From positions 108,958,692 to 109,022,691 of the forward strand of contig OW240917.1 in assembly GCA_933207985.1 (NCBI GenBank): a DNA stretch of 64,000 nt. The letters run 5' to 3'. Within the stretch, counting starts at the first letter, position 1, and every line of letters begins with the position of its first letter. A model generated the notes under the pieces. That model saw only the letters and a list, made by a program, of their open reading frames with translations, had not been told where the DNA came from and made no database searches. Source of the DNA: Pelobates cultripes. Taxonomy: Eukaryota > Chordata > Amphibia > Anura > Pelobatidae. Positions 1 to 11,179 of the stretch are shown here, one piece after another. Both the position numbers and the translations under genes were made by a program.

Positions 1-236
1 TCATCCCTGTCTTTTAACCCCTGCTAATTTTCAATCTCCACCTCTGAATTTCTGTACCCTGCCTGGGAAATATGAATTGACCTGTCAGTTACCAGACTCT
101 TCCCCACAGTCCTCAAATGTAAATTCTCAGTGAAAGCCAGCATATTCACATAGACTTAGCAATTACTAACATTTGCTTTACTTTTTAATTACAATACTCT
201 ATTACTATTTCACTTGACTCTAGCAGTAAAGGAGCC
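1..236. other. AT-rich sequence without recognised feature
   Basis: No splice-flanked conserved coding segment, RNA gene or repeat signature was recognised. It is probably intron 1 of the receptor gene or its upstream flank. Confidence 0.5.
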
Positions 237-571
237 TTAAAGGAGCACTCTAATCACCATACAGCAGTGGTTATGTGTCCCTTTGGGCCCTGCTACTGTT
301 AAGGGTTAAAATGTATTCAAATGGTTTCACACTTACATGTGTCCTTTGGGCACCAGCAGTTTGGCCCCTCTTCCCAGATATAGGTAAAGCAGAAGTTCAT
401 CTTTCACATAAGTGATTTAAGTTCCCTCCATCTTTGGACAAAGTTCATCAGCTGACACTCCTCAGCCAGTTAATTCTGTTCAAACTTACACAATTATTAA
501 ATTGTTCCAAAACAGTTTGACTCAATAGTATGACATCAATGTACTATAGAAGTTACAGTGTGTCCCTTTAA
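237..571. mobile_element. TTAA-flanked MITE
   Basis: The segment starts TTAA-AGGAGCACTC and ends GTGTCCCT-TTAA, an imperfect inverted terminal repeat between two TTAA tetranucleotides. The same terminal pattern recurs at 14,976, 25,825, 29,363, 44,277 and 57,286, so this is one multi-copy non-autonomous family. It has no coding capacity. TTAA duplication is typical of piggyBac-type transposases, but the family assignment is inference. Confidence 0.6.
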
Positions 572-639
572 CTATTGTAACTATCTTATTTCTCTAATGA
601 ATTGTACCTTACATTTTCCTTTTCCTTCAGGCCCTATAC

Positions 640-1198
640 ATGGGTAGTGATGTCGCGAACCCGAAATTTTCGGTTCGCGAACGGCGAACGCGAACTTCCG
701 CAAATGTTCGCGAACCGGCGAACCGCCCGAAACGCCATTGACTTCAATGGGGAGGCGAATTTTAAAACACACAGGGACTCTTTCTGGCCACAATAGGGAT
801 GGAAAAGTTGTTTCAAGGGGACTAACACCTGGACTGTGGCATGCCGGAGGGGGATCCATGGCAAAACTCCCATGGAAAATTACACAGTTGATACAGAGTC
901 TGGTTTTAATCCATAAAGGGCAGAAATCACCTAACATTCCTAAATCACAATCAATATGGATTGACACCTGACATATGACATGTTGACACCTTGACATATG
1001 GATTGACACCTGTCCTCAGAGCCCCTGATGCACACGGACACAGAGCAGAATAGAGACTGGTCCCCCTACATAGGGTCACTTGGCAGATATGGATTGACAC
1101 CTGTCCTAAGGATCCCTGATACACACTGACACAGAGCAGAATAGGGACTGTTCCCCCTACATCGGGTCACTTGGCAGATATGGATTGACACCTTGTTA
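640..1198. repeat. CpG-rich palindromic repeat terminus plus 91-bp tandem repeats
   Basis: Positions 645-760 are rich in gcgaac/gttcgc motifs that fold on themselves and end in a 'gccattgacttcaatgggg' block. The same general design, with different sequence, occurs at the hAT ends at 9,776-9,967 and 58,042-58,235. From 958 the phrase ggattgacacc recurs at 1,000, 1,091 and 1,182, which gives two 91-bp tandem units containing 'cacagagcagaatag' and 'cacttggcagatat'. It is probably one end of a hAT-like transposon, but no matching second end was found. No coding sequence is seen. Confidence 0.45.
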
Positions 1199-1717
1199 CA
1201 AACTGCTATTTGTAACGGGCCCTTTAAATGGCAAATTGCCCTGCTTCCCTGGGTTGTGGAGAAGCCTATTTGCCAGCCTCCTCCCGCATGACTATGGCCC
1301 CTGGGAGATTGTGAAAATGTATGCACTTTTATTTGGTGTGTATGGCCCTTTAAGACTGTCGGTGGGCATATTGGGGCTTATGGACTCTTTATGTGACTGG
1401 TGCTGGCCCTTTAAACACCTTTTTTGGGACATCAGGAAGATTGGGACACTGCCCCTTTAAGGCCGTGTCCCCAGACTTGTTGGGGACACGGCCCCTTTAA
1501 GACGGTGTCCCCTGTGTCCCCAGACCTGGTGCAAACCCTTTGTGCCTGCCTTGCTATTTCCCACTTGGTTCAGTAAATGGGAAATTATTTCAGCTGCAGA
1601 GACTAAGTCCCATTCGGCGATGGGACTTAGTCTTTTTTTCAGCCGTTTTTTTCAGCCTTATTTCAGCTGCAGAGACTAAGTCCCATTCGGCGATGGGACT
1701 TAGTCTTTTTTCAGCCT
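1199..1717. repeat. GC-rich repeat with tandem 13-bp-stem hairpins
   Basis: The segment repeats short phrases such as 'ggccctttaa' and 'ccctttaag' several times. It ends in two copies of a 73-bp unit. Each copy contains a perfect hairpin (1,601-1,632 and 1,674-1,705) whose 13-base arms are gactaagtcccat and its complement around a 6-base loop, followed by a T run. It is unclassified repetitive DNA that abuts the assembly gap. Confidence 0.5.
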
Positions 1718-1817
1718 NNNNNNNNNNNNNNNNNNNNNNNNNNNNNNNNNNNNNNNNNNNNNNNNNNNNNNNNNNNNNNNNNNNNNNNNNNNNNNNNNNN
1801 NNNNNNNNNNNNNNNNN
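1718..1817. other. Assembly gap (100 N)
   Basis: Exactly 100 unknown bases, the usual placeholder for a gap of unknown length. It falls inside the tandem hairpin array, so the true array is probably longer than shown. Any open frame running through the Ns is meaningless. Confidence 0.98.
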
Positions 1818-1899
1818 GGCTGGCCCTGTGGGTACATACCCCTGCGACCCGATATGTACCCACTAAATGTGGACTGCTCAGGTCGTCCGGGCCCCCCAG

Positions 1900-1938
1900 G
1901 ACCACCGGGCCCATGACAACCGTTACGGTTGTCATGCC
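1900..1938. repeat. Short perfect inverted repeat
   Basis: Around 1,912-1,934 the sequence atgacaaccg-tta-cggttgtcat is a perfect 10-base-arm palindrome. It is preceded by a run of alternating ggcc/cccgg motifs. It may be the border of the repeat that carries the pyrimidine-rich minisatellite to its right. Confidence 0.4.
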
Positions 1939-1959
1939 CTGATGGCGGCCCTGATCTTA

Positions 1960-3680
1960 GTCCCCTTTTTTGTATTTTATCACCCATTTTCCATTTTGTG
2001 TTGTACACCCCCTTGTGTGTCTCTTGCTTTCCCATTTGTGTTTCTTACTTTCCCCCAGCCTCTTTGTGTGTCTTTTACTTCCCTCCGGCTCCTTATATGT
2101 CTCATACATCCCCCAGCACCTTTGAGTGTCGTCCCCAGCCCCAGTTCCTCTGTGTGTCATTATCCACTTATGCAGCCTTTCTATGTGTCATTGCCCCATT
2201 CTCAGCTCCTCAGTGTGTGTCATTGTCCCCTTCTCCAGCCCTTCTATGTGACTCTGTCCCAATTCCCTTACCCCTTTCTGTGTAATGGTCCTCTTCTCCA
2301 GCCCCTCTATATGTCCCTGTCCCCTTTCCCAGTCACTCTGTATATGACATTGTCCCTTTCCCCAGCTCCTCTGTGTGTCATTGTCCCATTCTCTAGCTCC
2401 TCTATGTGTCCCTGTCCCCATCCCTAGCTCCTCTGTGGGTTATTGTCCCCTTCTCCAGCACCTCTGTATGTCCCTGTCCCCTTCAAGCCCATCAGTGCAT
2501 TTCATTGTTCCCTTCCCCAGGCCCTCTGTGTGTCATTATCCCTGTCTCAGCCTCTCTCTGTGTTATTGTACTCTTCCTCATTCCCTCTGTATTCCTGCCC
2601 CCCCCCATCCATTTGTTTTTCTCTTTTTCTCCTTCCCAAACCCTTCTGTTTGTCTCTTTCTTCACAACCCACTATCTATCTCATTCTCTCCTTCCTCATC
2701 CACTCTGTGGGCCTCTTTCTCTCCCCAGCCCCTCTCTGTGTTTCTGCCCCTGTCCCTTGGTGTTTCTCTTTTCCCCCTTCCTCAGCCACTCTGTGTGCCT
2801 TTTTCCTTACAACTCCACGTGTGTCTCATTTGTATCTTTCTCAGCCCCTTTTTGTGTCTTTCTTCTCAAAAATTATGTGTGTATCTTTCTCTCCCCAACC
2901 TGTCTGTGTGCATCTTTCTCTCCTTATCCCCTCTGTGTCTGACATTGGCCCCTTCTCTCCTCAGCCCCTTTATGTGTCTATTTCACTCCTCGGCTCCTCT
3001 GTGTGTCTCTTTCTCTCCCCAAGTCCCTTTTATGTCTCTTTCACCCCCCAGCCCATCTATGAGTCTCTTTCCCCCAAGTACCTCTGTGCTTCTTCCCCTA
3101 AAGCTGTTCTGTTTGTTCCCCCCAAGTCCCTCCATGGGTCTTGTTCCACTTCTAGCCCCTGTGTGTGTCTCATTTCCTTTCCAGCATCTTTGTGTGTCTC
3201 ATTCCCAGCCAGCCTGTCCATGTATTCTCCCCCAAATCTTATGCTTTATCCATATCCCCCCACAAATGAAATCCTGCCCCTTTTCTTATATCCCCTCCAC
3301 ACACAACTTCAAGTTTCACCATATTCACGCTCAAACACCCTTTGTCTCTTTTCTCATAATCTACCTTCAAATATTCATCTTTTTCTATATTCTCCTCACT
3401 TTGTGTCTCCTTTATCAAATCCCCCTACAACAGCATACAGCCAACATTTTAATCGTATTACCAGACATTTCACTAGACACACACCTTCCACTTTCTTTAT
3501 AACCTCCAAACTTTTGCCCCCTTTCTCATATCCCCTCCAGACACACCTTTAACTTTCTTTATATTCTCCTCCATTCCTTGTGTCCATTTTCTAACAACCT
3601 CCTACTCACACACCTTCAAATGTCTTCATATTCCCCCTCGCCCCATTCTGTTTCTCTCTCCATATATCCTCCCTGTCTGT
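1960..3680. repeat. Pyrimidine-rich diverged minisatellite
   Basis: About 1.7 kb consists of degenerate units of roughly 35-45 bases of the form 'ccccagcccctctgtgtgtc' plus 'attgtccccttctc' or 'tctttctctc'. One strand is almost wholly C and T with GT dinucleotides. Stops are rare in several frames because of composition, so long open frames rich in Ser, Pro, Leu and Cys arise on both strands. They show no domain, codon bias or splice context and are not genes. The array could form triplex or H-DNA; that is inference. Confidence 0.75.
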
Positions 3681-3789
3681 CCATTCCCAATTGTATAGTC
3701 ATTCTTTCCCTACCTGCTCTGATGGTAGTGTGGCTGAGCAGCTTGGGGCTGGTAGTCCTTGCAGATAGAATCATTTCCCCACCATTTGT

Positions 3790-5240
3790 TTTACATATCA
3801 AGTAAGAAAAAGTAACAATAGAGGAAAAAACAGGAAGGGCAGTAAAAAAGCACATTTATATATTATATATTTAGTAAATATATGAATAGAGACTTTTTTA
3901 CTGCTCCTATTTTTTCCCATCAATTCTTATTTGATCTGTAAATTTGATTGTCCCATTGATATAATGAAGGTCCATTAGTCATCATCTTTTTTTCCCATCA
4001 ATCATACATTTATTTTAGGTGCCATACTTCCGAATTATAAATTAAAATGACATGCTGGACCATTGTGCTTTTTGTTTGGTTCATGATTTTGCTTTAGTTT
4101 GGCTCTGAGTTAGGGAATTTGAATGATCACCCAATCTGCCTAAATTTGGGTGAACTGCAATTCAGAATTAAACACATCATCGAGTCTAAGTATGATGAAA
4201 GCCACAATTGTCAGCATAAATAATAAAACAAAATAAGAACAGTTATAGCCCAACACAGCACGTGTTTAAAAATGAGGGATTTAAATTAGCTGCTTATGTT
4301 CAAAATGTAACTGAACAAGCCTGGAGTGGCAAGAAATGTGATTGATTGCAATTCACATAGATGTTTAGTTATTCACGCAATGGTAGCCAAGGAGAAAAAA
4401 AAGAGCATAATAGAGAGTTTAATTTAATAATGAAAGGAATATCCATAAATAGAAAAAAGCCTTTTTTTTTCCTTTTGAAAGCAATAGAAAAGCACGTGAC
4501 CCCTTATGTGAACAGGTGACTAAGGACTCAGCGGTTCATCGACTTTTAAACTGATGCAAACAACAGCAGTAAAAGGTTACATGGCAAGCAGATCTATCTG
4601 TCAAGATTTACAGTGAAATTAACTATCTGAACAATTTTCTGCAGCACTGGACTGTATGTCATTAATCCAGGAGTGCCTAGCTAAAGATTTGTTTGGAAAT
4701 ATATGACAGTCTTGTCTGCATAGACTTTATTTACTATATTATTTTTAGAAACCTTGAGCTCAACAACAGTGGGTTTAATATCATTGTTTTATATAATACT
4801 GTAAAAATATGGAAAAGCATGTATCAGTACACAAAGTATAATATAAAAAGGGAAATATGTATATCAATTTATCATTTATCCATATACTATACTTAGAGGG
4901 GTATCATATTTGCATAATAATTTCAATAAATTTAGGGAGAGTTAATTTCAAACTTTCTCTCTGAAAATATTTGCAAAGATTATAATTTTTGACATGTTGG
5001 GAATTGTAAAAATACAAATTGTTTGAATATATATTAAGATTTAAATTACATAAATAAAATAAAAAAATGCAGAGACTAGTTATTGTTGTTAACGCGTATG
5101 TTTTAATTTTCTGTCCATATATACATCTTTTTTCTTACTTCCCTATTTACTAATTACAGGAGATGTCTTATTTATCTATAATTTAAATAACAGAATAATC
5201 TAATTGTGTTGCTTTGCTTCTGCAAAGATGTTATTTGGTG
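3790..5240. other. AT-rich sequence, nothing recognised
   Basis: The stretch is AT-rich with simple A and T runs and short chance open frames. No transposon end, RNA gene or conserved exon was recognised. Confidence 0.5.
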
Positions 5241-6640
5241 TTTTAAAAAAAATAGTTGTGGCACTCACAAAACAGTGTATCTTTATTGAAACAGAGGAGC
5301 AAGGGTATTGCTAGCTTACAGAAGTACCTGGAACTTGAGGCAGAACAAACCTTGAATGACCCCTACTCAAGGAGTCATATCCCTGCCTCTCTATGTATAC
5401 CTTGCCAACAATGCAAGCCAGAATATCAATAAAAATAATAACTGGAAATAAAAACATGCTACATTCCCCTGTACTCCCCCTTCCCCCACACAGTAAGAAC
5501 AAACAAAAAATATATATATATATATAAAACACACAAACTACAATAGTATGTGTAAAAGATATATAAAAAAACAAACTTAACTTTGTGACAGCTTCCCAAC
5601 GGCAACTTATCCACATAGGTGCCTGATAGAAGAAATGTATACAAAGGATAGGGGGAAACCGCTGTCTATACCTATAAAAGATTAACAAAACATAGTGAAG
5701 ACCATAATATGCATGTTACAGAAGACACGCTATCAAAAGCACTCACAAGATGCCGACTATGAATGCGCATTCAAGGTGCCACCCCTAATCCTATAGGGGG
5801 GTTAAGTATGGATCCACTGGATTCAGAGATCCAGATACCAAAGTAGAGCAGGAACGAAAGTAGCAGTAGAAAAAATGTATTTATTGATAAAAGGCACTGG
5901 TCCAACGCGTTTCATTCAGAACTTCCTCAGGGTCCTCTTAAGTTAAAACAAAATAATACAATACAGAAAAAATCTGTACAATACAAAAAATTCCTGCTAT
6001 ACCTTCCCTCCTCCCACAGTCCCAATATATAGGACAACTCCTATTCCTATTGGTGGTGTGGTGGGTGTGTTCACACTCGGTTCCGGACCAATCATCTTCC
6101 TGCCGCATATTATCTGTGCGAAGTTGATTTTACCCTTTCACCTTCTTCTGCGTCACCGGAAGTGATGTCAGCGTTTTACACGGCACTTCCGTGCATTACA
6201 GCGATGTCCTCACATCAAACGCATACTGACTTCCGTGTGCTTCAATAATCATTCTTGCGCATGCATAGTTGGCAAATTCCTATACTTATGAAAGTCCTCG
6301 TTAGTCTTAAAGTAGTTAATCATTGACACTAAAAGGAAACATAATATCAATCAAAACGCCCATAAGCCTAACAGTTATACACCTGAATAACAATAGAACT
6401 TTAATAGTTCTATACAAATTCCTTTGAATAGCTATATTGAGCCATTAAAAAGCTATACTTGAACACTTTAATAACATACATAAAAAAATACAGACAGAAA
6501 TATATAAAAAATATAAAAATATGGAAAAATAATAATATATAAACATAAAAACTCCACATATACAAACAAACAAATAATGAAAAAAATACCAATATTAAAC
6601 ACCAAAGCCACAGTATTAAAAATATACATAATATTAAAGA
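5240..6640 (-). mobile_element. 3' untranslated / pseudo-LTR part of a Penelope-like element
   Basis: On the minus strand this lies downstream of the reverse transcriptase-endonuclease frame. It holds two related stretches, 5,255-5,300 and 5,725-5,900, that share 'gcactcacaa' and a 'tttattga' block, as expected of partial terminal repeats. A hammerhead-ribozyme-like core sits at 5,899-5,935. (TA)n occurs at 5,510-5,526. The distal end of the element was placed only approximately. Confidence 0.55.
5899..5935 (-). ncRNA. Hammerhead-ribozyme-like motif in Penelope terminal repeat
   Basis: On the minus strand the order is GGACC, CTGAGGA, a 10-base helix-II candidate, GAAA, CGCGTT, GGACC. CTGAGGA fits the hammerhead core consensus CUGANGA and GAAA fits the second conserved block. 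CGCGT resembles the very short helix III of Penelope-type ribozymes. The outer GGACC arms pair at four of five positions. Helix II is weak here, so activity is doubtful. Penelope-like elements are known to carry type I hammerheads in their terminal repeats. Confidence 0.5.
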
Positions 6641-9505
6641 AAGCAAACCAAATCTATATCCACATTTAACCCCTTCGGTTCCAATGTTTGCCATCGATCT
6701 ATCCAATAGGTTTCTTTTTGAAACAATTTTTTCAATCTGTTTCCCCCTCTCCAATGGGGGGGAACGTGTTAAATACCTTTACACAATTTTTAAAAAAAAT
6801 CAAACAAAGGACATGATTGACAATGTATTGGAACCAAATGGGTAGTGAGACCTTTTTTAATATTGTTGAGATGTTCCATAATTCTGACTTTCAATAATCT
6901 CTTAGTACGTCCCACGTATTGCTTACCGCAGGGGCACTGTAGCAAATATACCACAAAATCCGTGCGGCAGCCAACACGTGATTTAATAGAGAAAGATTCT
7001 CCTGTGATTGTACTCTGGCAAGTGTCAGAATTAGATAAGAGAGCTGTCCTACACGCAATACAACTCCTACAGCCTCTAAAACCCCTGTTTGTAGCAATAG
7101 GGACCAATTCCTTAGTTGGCTTAATATAGTTGGGCGCTAGCATATTTTTAAGATTTTTATTTTTCCTATAAACCATTCTCGGATTATTTGGTAATAATTG
7201 TCCCATTATAGGGTCACTTTGAAGAATAGGCCAGTGTTTTCGAAATATTCTCCTGATTTCGTTATGATGAATATTAAATCTTGTTTTAAAAGAGAAATCG
7301 AAATTATTTGAAATGCCTCTCTTAGAACTATTAGTATCCATAAGTAAATCCTCTCTCTTACCAGTATTATTAATCCTCATCTCCTTCTCAATACTGTTTT
7401 TGTTATAACCTTGTTGAATTAATTTGTGTGTAATATGATCCGCCTGAATTATAAACTCTTGGGACTTAGAGCAGTTACGTTTGACCCTGGTTAATTGACT
7501 TTTGGCTATTCCTCTAAGCCATGGTTGATAGTGGCAACTGGTCTTATATACATAACTGTTACCATCAGTTGGTTTAAAGTAACATTTGGTATGTATTTTA
7601 TCCTCCTCATTAAGTAAGACAACATCCAAAAAGTTGATAGATTTATTCTTCCATGTCGGGGTAAATTTCAGATTCAGATTGTTGGTATTCAAATACATTG
7701 CAAAGTTACCAAAAGAGGTCTCATCTCCATCCCAGATAATCACATCATCAATATATCGCAGCCAGAGCACCAGGGATGCCCTCCTTCTATGTCCAGCCCA
7801 CACAAAATGGTATTCCCATTTCCTCATAAATGTGATGGCATAGCTGGGGGCAAACCTGGTGCCCATGGCGTTCCCCCTAATCTGTAAATAAAAAGAGCCC
7901 TCAAAGAAAAAATAATTTTGTTCCAGTATAAATTCAACTCCCTTGATTATAAATTCCTTTAGACTATTAGGCTCATGTCCTGATCCATATAATATCAAAT
8001 GGCTTCTATTCCCTGGTTATGATTAATGACTGTATAAAGGGACATAACGTCCAAAGTTGCCCAGCTATATTCTTCCATCCACTCGATATTTTCCAATTCT
8101 TGTAGGAGAGATTTAGTATCTCTCACATAAGGTAAGGCTTCCTGCGCATACCTCTGCAGGTATGAGTCAATAAAAGCTGAGAGGTTCGCTGTTATAGAAT
8201 TAATCCCACTAATTGGACAGCCAGGGGGAAAAAAATAATTTTTTATGAAGCTTGGGCAAGAAATAGAAAATTGGAATAATGGGGTTCTTTTCTAGGAGAA
8301 AATCAAAATTCCTCTGGGAGATCACCTGATCAGCAACTGCTTTAATCAACAGATTTTTTAAAATTTAATTGAATGAATTAGTTGGGTTACTAGTAAGTCT
8401 TCTATATGTAACTTGGTCATTGAGAATATTAGAGGATTCTTGTAAATAATAGTCTCTACTCATGATGACAATGGCCCCTCCTTTGTCTGCTTCCTTAAAC
8501 ACGATATCATCTCTTTTCATCATCATTTTAAGGTAAACCTTTCTTGATGTGTTAGGTTATCCCTTCTTTTTTATTTTTATTTTTATTAATAACCTTAAGT
8601 TCTTTCTCTACCATTGCTTCAAAAGTTTCTAAGTGTGACCCTTTATTAAACACTGGATAATAGTGGGACTTCCTCTTAAAGTGATCGTGTTTTGTTGGCA
8701 TACCGTCAGCAATCATATTAGAGTTATTGGGTTGTTTCAGAAAATGTCTCTTGATTGTAAGTTCCCTCACAAATTTTCAGAAATCTATATACAACTCAAA
8801 ATCATTAATCCCTTCGTTAGGGGCAAATTTAATCTCTTTTTCTAAAACTTGTATCTCTAAGTCAGACAATGGGACCCCTGAAAGATTCACTATACCCTTA
8901 TTCATTTCCTTAGGGGGGAGAGACCTTTTTCCTAGTCCTGATTTGAGTCTTTGTTTATTCTCATTCTTTTGATAGGGGACTCTGTTTGTTTGTAAAGGAG
9001 CAAAACGATTGGGATCTTCCCAATTGGTTTTCTTTGGGAAAAAATCATTTGTTATTGTTTTTTCTCGAGGTGGTAAACCTCCCTCTAAAAAATTATCATA
9101 GTTATCATGGGATGATCTAATATGTAGCTCATCACTCCTATTTGTTTCTCTATTTACAACTTCCGCATATGATCCTTTTTGGATATTAGTTCTATAATTT
9201 GGTCTATACTGTCTCTCTTTAGGGATAGCTCCTTGGTTCCTTGTTGAAAAAAAAATATTTCTAGGCAGATCCCTAGGTGCGGGAGTGAAAGATGCTGACA
9301 TCTTTCTATAATGTTCCTTATCTCTCCTTTCTCTAAAGGAATTAGTATTTAATGGTCATCTTTTCTGTGGAGAAGAGGGAGATGTTCGTTTACGTCGTAA
9401 CTTATTAACTGTGGATAACCTACCTTGTCTTTTATCTTCCTTGTCTCTTTTATATTTCCCATTTTTTGTCTCTGCAATTTTTTCATCTAAATTTTTTAGT
9501 TTTGG
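6640..9505 (-). pseudogene. Penelope-like element reverse transcriptase / GIY-YIG endonuclease, frameshifted
   Basis: This is the single open frame of a Penelope-like retroelement, whose product primes reverse transcription at a nick made by its own endonuclease. The best block (7,998-6,790, 402 residues) starts inside the palm. It holds GNAMGTRFAPSYA, the catalytic YIDDV near 7,731-7,757, then a Cys-rich linker (GCRSCIACR) and the GIY-YIG domain VVYLLQCPCGKQYVGRT near 6,905-6,957 with a following R...EH. The N-terminal part lies in other frames: 9,301-8,777 with a basic, Asn-rich region, 8,770-8,552, and finger/palm fragments such as GCPISGINSITANLSAFIDS near 8,180-8,230. The C-terminal tail (FQKETYWIDRWQTLEPKG) is shifted at about 6,690-6,750. 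Several frameshifts and stops make it inactive. Upstream, near 9,505, it breaks against hAT-related DNA. The domain order matches the Neptune/Poseidon group; the exact clade is not resolved. Confidence 0.88.
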
Positions 9506-9775
9506 TCAAGTTTAGTTTAAGGAAGTGGGCAGCCATCCAGTTAGAAATAGCAGAGAGTTATCTTCTTATTCATTCCTGTCATTACATTGACTGGCCAAGT
9601 AACTTACATTTTATAAGAATGTGTGTTACTTGATTGTTGTAAGTGTTGCAAATGCTTACAGCTGAATCCTGGCTATATTGGTATACTTTTTATTTAAAAT
9701 TGTATACAGTGTAACATTCTTCTTCTTCCACTGGGTAAGTATATTAGTACTTAGGAAATACATTTTACTTCCTTT
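9506..9775. other. Sequence between the Penelope break and hAT end
   Basis: The stretch lies between the truncated Penelope frame and the recognisable hAT end, so it is probably the interior of the hAT derivative. It has no coding potential or repeated motif that I can identify. Confidence 0.35.
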
Positions 9776-9967
9776 TGCAGCCCTCTAGCCCTTTCCAGGA
9801 GTTTTTTAGAGCCATTTTAGTGCCCAAAAGTTTGGGTCCCCATTGACTTCAATGGGGTTTGGGTTCGTGGTCAAGTTCAGGTCAAGTTCGAGTCCCGAAC
9901 CCAAACTTTTTCCCAAAGTTCAGCCGAACCCGGCGAACCCAAACATCCAGGTGTCCGCTCAACTCTA
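9776..9967 (-). mobile_element. hAT transposon terminus (matches 58,042-58,235)
   Basis: Read on the minus strand, this begins TAGAGTTGAGCGGACACC and continues through the self-complementary gttcgccgggttcggc block, 'ccattgaagtcaatgggg' and 'gggctgcaaaaggaagtaaaat'. It parallels the left end of the large hAT element at 58,042 for about 190 bases, with a few differences. No opposite end was found nearby, so this is an isolated end, a truncated copy or a short derivative. Confidence 0.75.
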
Positions 9968-10269
9968 GCTATGAGAATTTGTCTTGTATCCTTTTAAAGG
10001 TACCACCTTGATGCTACATACTACTGTGGTTTAAACCAGCGGATTTTATCCCTGCAACAGCAATTAACCCCTCCAATACCAAACAACTTTGGGACATTTG
10101 AATTCACATTTTTTTCTTGGAAGATTTTATACATTACCAATATATACCATGAATATAAGTAAGGTCTATTGGTAACTAACAGACATTGTGTTACAAATAA
10201 GGGTTATGAATATTTTTTCTTCCTAGGAGTACATGTAGAGCACCCTTTTTTATTTTGAGGGTTTCTCTT
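9968..10269. other. Unrecognised sequence before the L1 remnant
   Basis: No feature was recognised. The stretch sits between the hAT terminus and the start of L1-like reverse transcriptase similarity. Confidence 0.4.
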
Positions 10270-11179
10270 ACAAATAGCGCTAACACGATTTTAACGTAGG
10301 GATTAGATAATACCCACAAATTATCCGTGGTACTTGAGCGGATCCGAAGGACCAGCAGGGGTGGACTGCTCTTAGCTCTAGATGCTGAGAAAGCATTTGA
10401 CCACCTCGGCTGCCCCTTCCTGAGGCATTCATTAGGTAAATATGGATTTCCCCCACAGGTCATAAGACAAATATTTGCCCTATACTCGGCTCTGATGGCC
10501 CAGGTTATGCAGGCGGATTTTCTATCCAACCCCTTTAGGATCACCAACGGGACTAGGCAGGGGTGCCCACTCTCCCCTATATTGTATGTACTAGCTCTAG
10601 AGCCCCTTTTAAACACTTTCAGAGACCTCCCTGACATTCATGGGTTAGAGGTCTGTGGATGAGAAGTCAAAATTAGTGCATCGCAGATGATATTCTTCTC
10701 TACGTTTCCCACTCCAAAACATCTTTACCCCCACTCATGGACCTCATTAAGGAATATGACCTGCATTCATATTACTCCCTTAATACGTCCAAGACCCAGG
10801 CATTGAGCATAGGGTTACCACCAGTCAACATAGTTACCCTTCGGGATAAATACCCCTTTGAGTGGAGTAAAGATAATATTAAATATTTAGGGTTATTGTT
10901 CACCAAAAATCCAGCGGAACTGTATTCAGGGAACAACATAAGAGTATGGAATGAATGCAAACAAATTCTCCATCATTGGGGGACACTGTATCTGACATGG
11001 ATGGAAAGGATTGTGGCGCTCAAGATGTCTATATTACCCAAGCTACAATATGTCTTTCGCACACTTCCTATATCTGCCCCTTAGGCTTACTTCAAGAATG
11101 TTCAAACGGATATGACTAGATTCATTTGGACGGGCTCCAGAACCAGATTGGCCATGAAGGTCTGTCGGTCCCAGATGTT
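10270..11179 (+). pseudogene. L1-type LINE reverse transcriptase fragment, 5' piece
   Basis: This is part of ORF2 of an L1-clade non-LTR retrotransposon. The frame from 10,327 reads RGGLLLALDAEKAFDH and then TNGTRQGCPLSPILY and LALEPLLNTF, the classic L1 palm blocks. The catalytic ADDILLY follows at about 10,683-10,706 in a shifted frame. 10,737-11,084 continues with NTSKTQALSIG, IKYLGLLF and ERIVALKMSILPKLQYVFRTLP, which is the conserved thumb region. It lacks the N-terminal endonuclease, has at least one frameshift near 10,660-10,685 and a stop at 11,082, and is cut by a repeat at 11,180. It is inactive. Confidence 0.88.

Noticed and set aside
1540..2035. Open frames running through the N gap
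   Set aside because: The Ns carry no stop codons, so the frames are meaningless.
1867..3552. Long Ser/Pro/Leu/Cys open frames of up to 375 residues on the + strand
   Set aside because: They arise from the pyrimidine-rich minisatellite; several frames are open at once and no domain, codon bias or splice context is present.
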